Shown here: positions 24,126-35,783 of the stretch, one piece after another
Layout: every line of letters starts with the position of its first letter
How positions within the stretch are numbered: the stretch's first letter is position 1
DNA from: Pogostemon cablin
Taxonomy: Eukaryota; Streptophyta; Magnoliopsida; Lamiales; Lamiaceae
Length of the DNA stretch: 64,000 bases
Direction of reading: 5' to 3'
Assembly: GCA_023678885.1 (NCBI GenBank)
Contig: CM042979.1
Span: 26,464,981 to 26,528,980, forward strand
Notes under the pieces: model-generated
The model's database searches: none
The model's input: only the letters and a program-made list of their open reading frames with translations
Told to the model about the DNA's origin: nothing
Made by a program: the position numbers and the translations under genes

Positions 24126-26018
24126 ATGCAAACAAGATCCAAGGAGAAAAAAATAGAACCGGCTGACTTGGAGATTGAAAACACTTTTCGAATAAGGAGA
24201 AAGGAGAACAAAATCAAAAAGAGTAATCCAATGGAGAACAATCAAGAGAATGAACATGTTGAGGTTAAGTATGATGGAGAAGGTGCCCAAAATGTGCAAG
24301 ACAATGCACAAGTTCCACAATTCAATGCCAACCATTAACAAGGTTATCCAAATTTCGGAATTCCTAACAATCAAGCCTTACTTCAAAAAATGATCCAACA
24401 AGCTCTAATCCAACAAGGCTTTCCACAAGCCTTTGTCCCTCCTCAACAAGCATATGTGCCACTACCACCACCTCCGGTACAATATGGATTCCACAATGAT
24501 CAAAGGGTGATCCAGGATTTCTTCATGCAAGAGCTATGCCACACATGATGGGTCCACCAATCAACGCCAACAACTTTGAGATTAAAGTGGGCTTGATTTC
24601 AATGATGAGAGACCAATAGTTTGGTGAAACTCCGAATGAGGATCCTAATGCTCATCTAGCTCAATTTATTAAGATTTCCAACACCGTGAAGAGGAATAGT
24701 GTGAGCGAAGATTGTATTAGGATGAGGTTGTTTTCATTCTCATTGACTGATTGTGCCTGAACATGGCTTTCTACTATTACTCCGGGTATATGTAACACTT
24801 GGGATGAGCTTGCATAAATATTTTTGAACAAATACTTTTCGCCATCTAAGAAACTTCAAATGAAGAGCTTGATCACTCAATTCAAGCAAATGTCTCAAGA
24901 GAGTTTTTATGAAGCGTGGGAAAGATTTAAGGATATGCTTCGAAAATGTCCATTACATGGTTTTTCAAAAAATCAACAAGTTAAGTTTTTCTACCAAGGT
25001 ATGGTAAATGGTCAAAGAGTGCTTGATGATGCTTCGGCGGGTGGATCCGTACTTTGAGAGACTCTGAAAAGGGCTATAAGGATTTTTTATTAGATTGCTA
25101 CAAATTTTTATCAATGGACATCGGAGAGAGTAAGTGGATGCTATGGATTTGAGAGTTTTGATCAAGGCAATAATTTAGTGCCAAGAGTGCTAGTGTTAAT
25201 CCAAGTATGCCAAGTGTTGAAATGATAGCGGCGGAGGTAATTAAACAAATGAGCTTGAGTCAAAGGATGAACAACCAAGGGGCAAATATGGTTGAAGGGC
25301 TACAAGTTGATCAAGGGGTGCTTCCTCTGAATATTGTAAGTAGAGAACAATGGGTTATGTCTAAGCCAAAGATAGAAGATGTGCTCTACATGCAAGAAAG
25401 GGATTACCAAGGGAATTACCAAAATAATTTCCAAGGTAATTATCCACCGAAGCAAGGAGGAGGGTTAACAATCAAAGTGGTGGAAGTCCTTTTCCACAAC
25501 AAATGAGGCAAAATAACTTTTCTTATTCCAACTCGAACAATGCGGTTGCTTATTCGTCGGGATATCATCCGGGGGCTAAGGCACCGAACAATGAAGGAAA
25601 AGCATCGATCGATGAACTACTTGAACAATTGATCCCATCAAACAAAGCTCAATAGGAATCAAGAAGAGCTCAAGATGAAGCTTGGAGAAAAACAGAAGAA
25701 GCAAATGAAAAAAGGCTCAAAGCTTTGGAATATAATGTTGGACAAATTGCAAGTGCTTTGAGTACTCAACAAAAAGAAAAGTTTTCGGCCACAACCGAAG
25801 TCAATCCAAAAGCTCAATATTTATTAGTTAATATGAAAAAGAAGCGAAAGGATGAAGAAGGGTTAGTGGAGTGCAAGGTTGGTGAAGAAAATGAAGAGAT
25901 AAGTAAAAAAGAAGAGAAGGGATCTAAATGGATACATAAGTGGAAGAGGGTACAAGAAGAAAAGAAAGTTGAGGAGAAGGTCAAAGAAGAGGAGTACAAA
26001 CGTGATTATTGAGGTATT
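24126..26018 (+). pseudogene. Gypsy gag
   Basis: The first ATG is at 24126 (MQTRSKEKKIEPADLEIEN). Retrotrans_gag text follows in broken frames: NKYFSPSKKLQMKSLITQF, ESFYEAWERFKDMLRKCP, and FYQGM at 24824-25057. A Gln/Asn-rich stretch (25207-25506) and a Lys/Glu-rich tail (25725-26012) come next. The capsid-like protein would package element RNA. Stops and frameshifts are scattered through it, so no full-length gag is made. Confidence 0.82.
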
Positions 26019-26246
26019 CCGATCACTCCATTTCCTATTCCCTATCCACAAATGTTTGTAAAGAAGGAGAAGAAAAAAGAGTTTGAGGAATATGTCAAAT
26101 CTCTCAAGAAAATGTATGAGGAGAAAAAAAAAGAAGAGCTATCCTAAACGAGTGAATCGGTGCATAAGGAGAGGCCTAAAAAAGTTGATGATCCGGGAAA
26201 GTTCATAATTCCATGTGATTTTGAAGGAAAATAAACTCTTGATGCA

Positions 26247-26756
26247 TTGTGTGACTTGGGGGCTAGCGTCAATGTGATGTCTCATACTATTTTCAAGAAC
26301 TTTGAAATTGGAGAGTTCAAGCCTACGACTATCCGTCTTGAGGTGGTAAATAGAGAAGTTGTTAAGCCACTAGGGGTTGTTGAAGATGTGGAGGTAAAAG
26401 TGAAAGGGTTAGCTTTCCCGATCGATTTCATGGTGTTGGAAGTGAAGGCGGATCCTCAAATTCCACTCATTTTGGGAAGGCCATTTCTAGCTATGGGAAG
26501 AGCAAGAATTGATGTTGGAAGGGAGGAGCTTTCATTGAGCTCAAAAGGAATAAGTGTTACATTCTTATGTTACAAAAAAAAAGGAACCAAGTCTCATATG
26601 AAGCCTCTGAATGTGCCTCCAGATGATTTTATGGATCATGATTCTCTTCTCTTTGACAATTTAAATTCGTTTCTTCATGATTATATGAAAGTGTCAAATG
26701 CTAATTCATTTTCTTGTGATATTGATAGGAAGAAAGCATCGGAGCTCGATTAGAAA
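26247..26756 (+). pseudogene. Gypsy retropepsin (aspartic protease) region
   Basis: An open frame gives the retropepsin signature CDLGASVNVMSHTIF, in which DLGAS carries the catalytic Asp. ATIRLE-like strands, PIDFMVLEV and PLILGRPFLAMGRARIDV (the ILGRPFL flap/helix motif) complete the fold, typical of Athila/Tat polyproteins. The domain is intact, but the frame stops at 26754 before any reverse transcriptase. Confidence 0.85.
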
Positions 26757-27099
26757 ATAGATAAAGGAGAAAGAGAAAATCTACTAGAAGCTCTTTTTGA
26801 AGATGACTTGATGCTTGTAAGCAAAAATGGTGAAGTTGAGCTAGTAGACAAGAAGAGGGCTAAGCAAATCTTCAAAGTGAGGATGCGAGGAGAGAGTGTC
26901 ATGGACCAACATTTGGTCCAATGAGCGTAAAATTTTGTCTGACTTGAAGACGTTAAACTTAGCGCTAAATGGGAGGCAACCCATTATTTTATCTTTTGAT
27001 ATTTGTTTTGGTGTTTGAATTTTGGTCTTGTAGGTGGAATATGCTTGTGAGAAAATGCATATTGAAGATACGAGAAGTGCTTCATAGATTTGAGTAGGC

Positions 27100-27310
27100 A
27101 TGTTTCACTACTTTTTGTAAACTTAATTCTCGACTCTTGTCTCTAGTTAAGTTTGGGAAGCTAGTGCATGGTGGACATAATTCAATTCGTTTGGATGCAT
27201 ATACTTCTCTACAAGAAGATAATTGAAGAAACTACAAGGGTAAGTCCCACCACTTTTTACAAACTTAATTCTCAACTTGTTTCAATTTAAGTTTGGGGGG
27301 AGAGTGCGTG
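27100..27310 (+). repeat. Imperfect tandem repeat around a polypurine tract
   Basis: Two copies (~150-base period) of a block with CACTACTTTTTGTAAACTTA and TTAAGTTTGGGAAG, the second ending in AAGTTTGGGGGGAGAG. The latter resembles the polypurine tract of Athila/Tat elements. Confidence 0.55.
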
Positions 27311-28472
27311 GCGTGACTTACCACTTGAGTGTGCTTGATATTATGATGATGAGAAGTCTTCTTGTAAAATTGGGTCAATTTTAAAATTTTTCTCATGAGT
27401 TGGGTTTGATTTTGGTTAGATTGGTGGTGTTGAAGTACATGTTGGTCTATATTCTTATTGCAATTGTTGAGCTAATGGTTTTGATGAGTTTTTGAGCATG
27501 AATGAAAGGATATTGGAAGCTCGAATCGAGAGCTAACAACTTCCACTACCAAATGCCTATTAAGGGAGTTTACCCTACACTTTATCACTTCTAGTTGCAT
27601 GACATGAATTGATTTTGATTTGAATTGATGTGATTAGCATGTTGCTTCATTTGTTATGTTTGTGGGATGTTTACTTTCATAATTTAGGATTTCCTTTTCA
27701 ATCAAAGATGGGGATGTTTGTGAGCCTAATTGATCATAGATGATATGAATGTGTGTTTCATTGTTTATTGATGAATGAAATTTTTATTTTTGCATGTTAT
27801 GTGTTTTTGGTTGTTTCTTGTTTGTGGTGTCTTTATTTTATGTTTTGTGTGTATTTTTATTTTTGTCTTGGAATGTTTGTTGGTTTGTTTAGGGAGGTCG
27901 TGATTCATTTTTGAATGTGAGTAATGACATATTGTTGTGAATATGGAGTACATTTTAAACTGAGGGAGTATAGTCCTATTAATTCTACTTTGGTTAAAAC
28001 TTGTGTGTTCTGGAACACCATAACCCCAAATCTAAAGTTTTTTTTTAAATTGTAAAGTTATACCTTTTAGTATAAGAATGTATACCCTTAATTTTCAAAT
28101 AAAAATAATAATTTTTTAATTAAACATTTATACTATTTATATTTTAGTTGATTTTTTTAATGAAAAAATTATTTTTTTATTATTTAAAGTATTATACACT
28201 TTAGAACAAAATATTTTGTATTTGGAAATACAAGAGACCAACTCTTATAATTTAAACCGTCAAATTAATTAAATATATCAATTTAATTACTTTAAATATT
28301 ATTTTATTATTATTTATTAAAAGCACGCCTTAACGCGGTTGGAGTATGAATAGTGGAAGATGCGCCCTTAAAAATGGCGCTTCTACTCTAAGGATTAAAC
28401 ATTCTACAAACTACCGTATTTGGTTAAAGAAAAAGTAAAACTATTATATTTTAATAAATTAGCCCTAGAAAT

Positions 28473-29319
28473 ATGATTCAATTTTTTTTTAATTTAATGA
28501 TGTGGCAATGTAATTGGTTCAATTTCATTTGCATCGCCATCTAAGCATAAGTCGTTGGTTTTTCCCTAATTGAGTCATCATGTCCGATGCACGTGATGGT
28601 TTTCCAACAAAAAATGAGGGTTCTAACGAAACTAAGTAATATTGAAAGAAAACGGATAATTATGATACTAAGTTTATATAATTAACTTTCTTGGGATATA
28701 TAATTTAAAAATATTTCAAATAGTTACGGAACGAATTTTTATTCCTAATCTTAAATATACACATCATTTTTATTTATCTAGCTACTTGCTTAATTTCATT
28801 CAGTTTCAAACTTTCTTATCAGTTTCCTTTTCCTGATCAAGCATTTGTGTGAAAACATGTGATCATGAGAAGATTTTTCGAAAAAATAAGAAAGTGATAA
28901 TATTTTAATAAAATGTGTATTCCGATTAATAAAAAATGAAAAAGTAATTGGAATGAATTATTTGTAGAGACAATATTTTTTAATGAACAATGGTATTATT
29001 TTTTTATAAAAAGTAATAAAGTAAAATTTAAAAAACATAAAAATAGTCTCGCGTACTACAATTCCACGTATGTTTTCCCTATTATTTTAGAATAAAAAAA
29101 TCATGATCGACTCTTGGGAGAAACAGTATTATTGTTGAAAATAATGTAAAATGTAACCAAAATTTGAAGGTTCTGACTTCTGACTTTATTAATTGACACA
29201 TTAAAGTGGATCAATCAAAGCATCAATTAAGTCGTCTTGACACGTCATTATATGTGTTTGTTATCTCTGCTCCCAATGAATTTTGACTTATATATCGACA
29301 GAAATATATTTAAAGACTA
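28473..29319. other. AT-rich spacer, nothing recognised
   Basis: No ORF of note, no terminal repeats and no RNA gene recognised. Confidence 0.6.
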
Positions 29320-29332
29320 CACTATGCCAAAA

Positions 29333-30215
29333 CTGTGGAAAAACAACGGAGAATCCCCGTTGTCGTAGCCCCTGCAGCTCCGTTGTTAACCCGGGAGTTG
29401 TTAAAAGTCTGGACTTTTAACAACGGTGAAATACCCGTTGTCGTAGGGCATTTTTAACAACGGATTATGCCCGTTGTTGTTGCTAATAAAATCCGTTGTC
29501 AATCCGGGAGTTGTTAAAGGTACCTACCCTTTAACAACTGTTTTTGACCCGTCGTCGTATGTCATCTTTAACAACGGGGAATTCCCGTTGTCATTAATTG
29601 AATCCCCGTTGTTGTAGACGAATTTAACAACGGGGATTACCCGTTGTTGTACCTCAAAATCTCCGTTGTCAATCCGGGAGTTGTTAAAGGTACCTACCCT
29701 TTAACAACGGTTTTTGACCCGTCGTCGTATGTCAGCTTTAACAACCGGGAATCCCCGTTGTCATTAATTGAATCCCCGTTGTTGTAGATGAATTTAACAA
29801 CGGGGATTACCCGTTGTTGTACCTCAAAATATCCGTTGTTAATCCGGGAGTTGTTAAAAATGTCATTCTTTTAACAACGGCATTTTCCCCGTTGTTGTAA
29901 GTACTCTTTAACAACGGTGAATCACCGTTGTTGTAGATTAATTTAACAACGCAGATTAACCGTTGTTGTAGCTCGAAATCTCCGTTGTTAATCCAGGAGT
30001 TGTTAAAGGGTCTTACTTTTAACAACGGAATTTTGCCCGTTGTCGTAAATTCTATTTAACAACAGTTTATCACCGTTGTTGTTAGTTTTATCCCCGTTGT
30101 TGTAGATTAATTTTAAAAATATTGTTCTTTTTAACAACGGGCAATCCCCGTTGTCATAGCTCTCTTTGACAACGGTTTATGCCCGTTGTCGTATGCTATA
30201 TCCCCGTTGTTATTA
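29333..30215. repeat. Subterminal AACAACGG array
   Basis: Dozens of AACAACGG and CCGTTGTTGT motifs in alternating orientation, with longer imperfect units of about 170-180 bases (GGGAGTTGTTAAAGGTACC recurs at about 29510 and 29685). This is typical of CACTA subterminal protein-binding regions. Confidence 0.85.
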
Positions 30216-30596
30216 TCAAAATTTTAACCTGTTTAATAATTAAAATAGTCATAATCCCTGATCTTCAATACAACATAACTAATTCAATCAATGCATTCGA
30301 AAGTAATTGAACTCCAAATACGAAAACCAACATCAATACGTTCGAATATAACATCCCAACATCTCTCTAACCAATACAATTCACCAACAACAATTAAAAT
30401 ACTTCATAATGTATCCATGATCGACAAATATCGTCTTCCCATAAACATAAACAACAAAGCGTTCATCATATTTTCCTTTCCCTTAGACACACTTTAGTCT
30501 TTTCGTAAGGCTGGTAAAGAAGACATAAGCTAAGGTTAGCACAATCGTATAAGTTATTATTCTCATTACAAGATATATTACAATGTTTACCTCTTC

Positions 30597-31301
30597 CTAG
30601 ACGAGTCGTTGACATGTGCTGTTGGATGCATGAAGCCCACTCTTTTCGCACTTCATCGATATCCATTTCGCTGTAATTTTTTCCAATGAACTATGGGGCA
30701 CAAAATTAAGTAAGCATTTATACCACAGTATCATGAGACTAATAAATAATAGAAATATAATAATGCTACTTACAATTGATTGTATCATTTCAATGTTCAC
30801 TATTCCATCAAATTGCATTAAATCTAATAGGTAGCGAAGCACATAAAAACCACATTGTCTCCCGTCAGGTTGCTTTGGCGCCTATGACAAATGTAATAGG
30901 CGTGAATCAATAACAATTACATGCTTAATATTAAACAATTTCAATCTTACCTTTATCACTTCCAAGTTATCTTTTTCCGACCCTTCTTACCCGCATCCAC
31001 TTTTGCATTAAACATTTTCAAAGCCCTACATTGCAATTAAAATTTATTTATTTGGTTCATAATTCTACACATTTATATGATAAGATTAAATGAAGTAATA
31101 ATTAATTTAGTTAATAACTTACAATTCAACTACTTGCTTCCAAACGGCGTCATGAATCCCATTATAGTAAGGATCTAACAAACAAACTTCTTCTTTGAGT
31201 GGATCTATTATCGTGAGAATCCAGTGCTCACTACGTACATGCACAAGATAATGTAATATTCTATAAAGTGAAATAATAATAAAAAATAAAAAAAACCACA
31301 A
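30597..31301 (-). pseudogene. Ulp1-like C48 cysteine protease fragment of a transposon
   Basis: Four minus-strand exon-like pieces can be read. At about 31120-31301: VRSEHWILTIIDPLKEEVCL, then LDPYYNG, holding the catalytic His and Asp. At about 30946-31028: ALKMFNAKVDAGKKGRKK, then TW and, after a one-base loss, VIK with a GTAAG donor. At about 30770-30879: KQPDGRQCGFYVLRYLLDLM, holding the oxyanion Gln and catalytic Cys. At about 30597-30690: YSEMDIDEVRKEWASCIQQH. Ulp1/SENP peptidases cleave SUMO. Plant CACTA and MULE elements often carry such genes. The catalytic residues survive, but the frameshift and missing 5' exons make it a pseudogene. Confidence 0.82.
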
Positions 31302-32030
31302 AACTGAATTATAAGTTAACTTGAATTTAAATGAGAAGAGTTATGAAAGCCACATGGTATCATGTTTGATTTTAAGATACATAAATGGATGAAATAAACC
31401 AGTATATAATCTGTTCTTAACAACATTTTGTTGCACTTAAGGGCTTCATGAAAATATCTAAGAGCAATGTGAACATTTTCCATGCCCTCTCTCCATTATA
31501 GCTACATTTATATAAGTGAAGGTTGTGTTTGTGAGAGCGCCTACATGTGAAATGAAGAACAGTGCACGGTTGACATATCTGCCCAAGGTCTAGAACAAAA
31601 TTGAGTCAAAGATTTAGGGTAATAACTACAATGATGAGAGAAGCTTTTCGTACGGAGAAGCTGGAGAAAAGTAGAATGAGAGGAAAGCCCCAATTAAAAA
31701 CAAGTAAATACAAACATGGAAAGAATTTATATCTTATAGAAAAGGCAAAAGCAGTCTCACATGACCGACAAGATTACTTTGAATATATTAGTCCAGAAAG
31801 GACTTGTATTTAGCAAAATACCATAAAATACATCATGGGCTTAATCAACATCTTGAAATCAACAACTGTTAACAACAAAGTAAAGTAAGACAAGGCCCCT
31901 CTAGTCTGTAGCATGGCATGAGAGAGAATATTTTCTTTTCTTTTCCAGAGGAAGAACAAAAAACAGTCATTATGCAGTTTACAAAAACAAAGAAGGAACA
32001 AAAAGCAATTGAAAGGCCAATTATGTGTTT

Positions 32031-33065
32031 TGACAGCCAACCTATCATTTTGTCGTATCCGTAAATTCATAGATATAACATGCCAATCAATCACAAAGGC
32101 CATGTTCTTTTATAAGAATACCACAGAGAAATTCCAATCATTAACCCATATATATGCAGATGGTACACTAGAAAAATATGAATAAAATTTAAAGTGGTTT
32201 ATCCACTATTTCAAAGGCTTAGAACAAGAACAAATTTTTGGGGGCACAGCATGTTATATGAATTTTTCAACAGCACGACCAGAGGAATACAGTTTTTTTC
32301 ATCCGATAAGATTATGTATGTGTCAACTTGACTATACTTCTACAAACACTGTTATTTACAAAGAAAATAAACTCTTATGCCACTACTCAAACCATGAAAA
32401 TTATATTTACTTTAGGTTTGGAGCAAAGAAGACGACTCTTAGAAAAGGCTGAATGATCTTAAATTCCTTACATTTGAATTCCTAACAAACAAATTATACC
32501 TAACTACTATGTTCAAATCATAAGAAAGGACACCATAAAGATAAAAGAGAGATTAACATTCAAGAGGAGGATAGTTCGTGATCACCCTAAGAAGACAACT
32601 CAGATTGACAGACATGCTTGTTACCTGGTGTAGAAGAGCAAATGCATGGAACTGTACAAGTGCAGCCCTTGATTGAACAACTTCTTGTACTTTATTACTC
32701 TATCTTTTGACTATCTCCGGATTTGTCTGTGAATACAATAATAAGTATATTTACACTAAGAGAAGAAAACTAAAGTTTCAATTCTCACAATTAACAATTC
32801 AAACAATACATGTAGCAGAAGAATACCACTAATTATGGCAGCACTAGCAATGTAACAATGATAACCTTTCATGACAGAGAAATAGTTCATTATTTTCATC
32901 CTAGAACACAATATCACTGTACAAGAATCTAATTGGAAAAGGAAACCTATCTGCAATAGGTACCTCGTCGGTAGAGGGTGAAAGCTACTTTATCATTAGA
33001 TAAACCATCCTTCTTAAACCAATATCTCTAGACTGAAACAGCTTGGTGACAGCAAAAAAAAAACT
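32031..33065 (-). pseudogene. Captured fragment of coatomer subunit gamma (gamma-COP) gene
   Basis: Minus-strand exons occur in host order. Exon a (about 32940-33065) reads FFAVTKLFQSRDIGLRRM, VYLMIK, a stop, and LSPSTDEV. Exon b (about 32811-32850) reads ASAAIISGILLL. Exon c (32625-32726, 34 codons with a TCACAG acceptor and a CAG/GTAACA donor) reads TNPEIVKR, a stop, then SNKVQEVVQSRAALVQFHAF. Exon d (32031-32061) reads IRQNDRLAV. Gamma-COP is part of the COPI coat for Golgi-to-ER vesicles. Only the N-terminal HEAT-repeat region is present, and one or more exons between a and b are missing. Two stops arise from single-base changes (GAG to TAG and TGG to TAG). Confidence 0.87.
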
Positions 33066-34175
33066 TCTGTGCCTTCAACCTACAAATTACACTTGAAAAG
33101 CTAAGCAATGCTATTAAATAAAAAAAAGTAAAGAACATATAGATTAATGTAAAAAATAAATAATGATAAACCAAGAAGGATGACCACTTTGTCATATGCT
33201 AACCATTGGAATTAATAAAAATTCTGACCATGGCTAATGAGACCGACTGGCAAACATTTCAAAAGAGAGTTGTGTAAATTCAGCTAGCCAAACAGCATTG
33301 CCAAAAGAAGCAAAGGGATAAGTTACAAGTGTCATAACACTTTGTTTTTTTAAATACAACCTTTAATTGCTTATAGTAGAAAAATAATATGAATGCACCT
33401 TGTGTGTTGTAATTACAATATTAAAATACTGAATACATGGAAAAAAGAATGTCTAATACATATAAATCCTCATCTAGCATGTTCTGATTTCAATGTACAG
33501 TAAAGGTAAATGCGTTTAGTGAGTAAATATGATAATGCGTGTGAGAGTGTCTATATATGTGTTACAGCTTCAGAGGTCGACCTTTGTGAATGATTCACAT
33601 TTATTTAGAAGGTACAGAAGTTTCGTGATGACCTAACAATGAGATATTAATATCCAACTTATTTCTTGAAGACAAATTAAAAGTGAAGAAGACTTTGATA
33701 TCACAAAATAGCAAATAAATAAGAACCTATTAACATCTCCATGCATCTAATTGAGGATCATTAAAAACCATCTCTTCTTATAACACTGCACCCTTCTAAA
33801 TCCCCAAAAATGGTGAGTAATCAGCTGCAAGTTTTACAACTTCAATGTCAATATATGTATGCAGATGCAGACACTATATTTTAATTCGAACTATCACACA
33901 AATCCAATATGCCAAGATAACATTTCAATTCAGGATCTAGGTTATATTATTGATAGCTTCGATAAGGAATTCATGGAATAACATGTACATTACAATTCTG
34001 ATTTCACAAATGCTTAAATGTATATAATTTATAGGCTACATCAGTAATTTTTTGCATTTATTCTTATTCTACAATTCATTTTCTGTTTAATAGCATTTTT
34101 GCTATCTATCTTAAGGCATCGTCATCTTTATTTTTCATATTAGAATTCAGTTTGGTAATAGTGAAACATAAAAGC
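33066..34175. other. Non-coding interior, nothing recognised
   Basis: AT-rich and probably intron-like sequence of the captured material. No domain recognised on either strand. Confidence 0.5.
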
Positions 34176-34290
34176 TCATGAAGTACCAACCACATCATCA
34201 CCAATAGGCTGCACAGAACCATTTACATCCATGTACCTCCCTTCCAATGAATGTGAACACTGAATCCAGCCTGCAAAGTCAAATAAAAAA
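34176..34290 (-). pseudogene. Unidentified exon-like piece
   Basis: On the minus strand a TTTGCAG acceptor precedes an open stretch reading AGWIQCSHSLEGRYMDVNG, then SVQPIGDDVVGT. Codon-like texture and a good splice acceptor suggest a true exon, possibly captured or part of the transposon gene. I do not recognise the family. Confidence 0.4.
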
Positions 34291-34879
34291 ATAGAGGGGG
34301 AAAATGTGTTGAATAAATTGCAGAAAGAACAATCAAAAATTAAATAATTATAGCTCGATGTATTGTATGAACAATTTTTTTTCATGTAAATCTTTCCTAT
34401 TAAATAATCTTTCTTATCTTTCCTCAAGAAATTCAAAAGCTATTTCTGCAAAACAAAGTAATAGGACCATATTTTCAGCCTACTGTTTAATTTAAACTAA
34501 GTAAATCAAATCAATAATGAGTAAGCCTTGATAATTGATTGATAAGTGCGCACATAGAGGAACAAGCAAATCTATAGAAAAATTAACAGCTTCTCAAGAA
34601 TCAATAAACTCACATAAATTCTGATAATACTTGAAAGCAAATTTGATAAGAAAGCGAAAGGAGAGAAAAACCTAAAGAGAGATCGGCGCAATCGCGACGG
34701 TGCTACGGCTGCAACCAAACGACATCTTCACCGGCATCTCCCTTGTAGGAGTTTCATATTCCATTCTTGTCCTTGTATTTTCTTCTTATCTCACTGTTGG
34801 CAGTTACCCCAAACTTCACAACCACAGAGATCGGGAGTCACTGGCGTTAAGAAGGACTAAGAAAGAGTGTCTTCTTGGA

Positions 34880-35085
34880 AGCCCTAGCGAAGCATCGTAC
34901 GGCAGCCATCAGTCGTCTCTTTAGCGCCATCGATCGTATCCGGCTAGGTAAGGAAATAAATCTCGTCAGTTGAGGAGTTTACGTCATCTCTGCTAGGGTT
35001 GATCGATTTTAAAAGCCCTAGAGATGCATCGACGGTGGCCGTCGGTAGTCATTTCAGCACCGTCGGTCGTCTCCGGTTAGGTAAG
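34880..35085 (+). repeat. Two diverged ~130-bp tandem units, GC-richer
   Basis: The block GCATCG...GCCATC...GTCGTCTC...CCGGCTAGGTAAG (about 34890-34952) recurs as GCATCGACGG...GTCGTCTCCGGTTAGGTAAG (about 35025-35083). It resembles a captured 5' leader duplicated in place. GTAAG after each unit could act as a splice donor. Confidence 0.55.
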
Positions 35086-35165
35086 CCAATTTAACAATGG
35101 AATTAAGACTTTTACCAACGAAATATTCCATTGGTAAAAATACGAGTAGTTTTTTTGTAGTGCAA

Positions 35166-35783
35166 AAAGTGATAACATTTTTAAAGAAAAATAATAATAT
35201 CTCTAATAATAAAAGTGATTACTAATTAAAAAAATGTGTAAAATGATCGTGAGACGATCATCTGGCTAAGACTTCTATATCCCATTTCCATATTAATTTA
35301 TTGCATGTATCATCATATATTTATACTTAAAATAAAGTATAAATAATTAATTTAAAATAAAATGTGTAGAATATAAAATAAAAGGCAAACATTTGTATAA
35401 ATTGGTTTAAGGTGTAAACCTTGTGCTCAATCCCTTTCCAATTCTATTATAGTTTATATATTGTTAGGATTTAAACTAAATTAAAGGGGATCATAAATTT
35501 ACACCGTAAACCCGATTCACAGGAAATTATCTCAAAATAAAATGACAAATATTGACAGTAATAAAATAAAATTGGTGTAAATTAATTTTAAATAGATAAT
35601 AAAAAATGAAATAAATGGGAGGAATGAGAAAAGTGAGAAAAAAATAATTTAGATCAAATATAAGAATAGAAAAAAAGAAATTGAATTGATTATGAAAATT
35701 TTCGAATATTTTCTTTTTGGATGATTGAAATTTAATATAGAATGGATGAAAAATAAAATTTAGAATGTGGGACATAAAAATTA
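35166..35783. other. AT-rich spacer, nothing recognised
   Basis: No supported coding region or repeat structure. Confidence 0.6.

Larger units (their letters stand above)
22470..27941 (+). mobile_element. Ty3/gypsy (Athila/Tat-like) element with gag and protease but only one LTR
   Basis: The 5' LTR (22470-23976) and a tRNA-Asp-type primer site precede gag and a retropepsin. Reverse transcriptase, RNase H and integrase are absent. The usual post-pol text (GACGTTAAACTTAGCGCTAA, then GGGAGGCAACCC) follows shortly after the protease, so pol was deleted internally. A polypurine-like GTTTGGGGGGAGAG lies at about 27290. No 3' LTR is found, yet ATATG occurs at both junctions (22465-22469 and 27942-27946). 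Confidence 0.82.
21660..28465. mobile_element. Non-autonomous long-TIR DNA element holding a gypsy element
   Basis: Inverted arms at 21660-22190 and 27942-28465 match over about 500 bases and start GGGCTAATTTATT. TAGAAAT flanks both ends (21653-21659 and 28466-28472), and 8 of 9 bases match if extended, fitting a MULE-type or hAT-type TSD. No transposase is seen. Without the gypsy insert the element is about 1.3 kb, mostly TIR. A foldback segment (22185-22469) lies inside the left half. Confidence 0.78.
29320..35162. mobile_element. Putative CACTA-type element with Ulp1-like gene and captured gamma-COP
   Basis: The left end starts CACTATGCCAAAAC, followed by a dense subterminal array of AACAACGG/CCGTTGTT motifs. 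The right end is ...TTTTTTTGTAGTG, the reverse of CACTACAAAAAAA. Between them are minus-strand fragments of a C48 protease gene and of gamma-COP. The two termini differ beyond CACTA, and the flanking triplets (CTA, CAA) do not match. They may therefore be ends of two elements. Confidence 0.55.

Noticed and set aside
27765..27953. Lys/Thr-rich minus-strand ORF
   Set aside because: It translates the low-complexity non-coding tail of the gypsy element.
29333..30215. CRISPR-like or satellite array of AACAACGG motifs
   Set aside because: The repeats alternate in orientation, are unevenly spaced and sit at a CACTA-type end in a plant genome. They are subterminal repeats.
32031..33065. A working gamma-COP gene
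   Set aside because: Only the N-terminal part is present, with two stops and missing exons.
29317..35165. A single intact CACTA with proven TSD
   Set aside because: The flanking triplets CTA and CAA do not match and the termini diverge, so it was kept only as putative.
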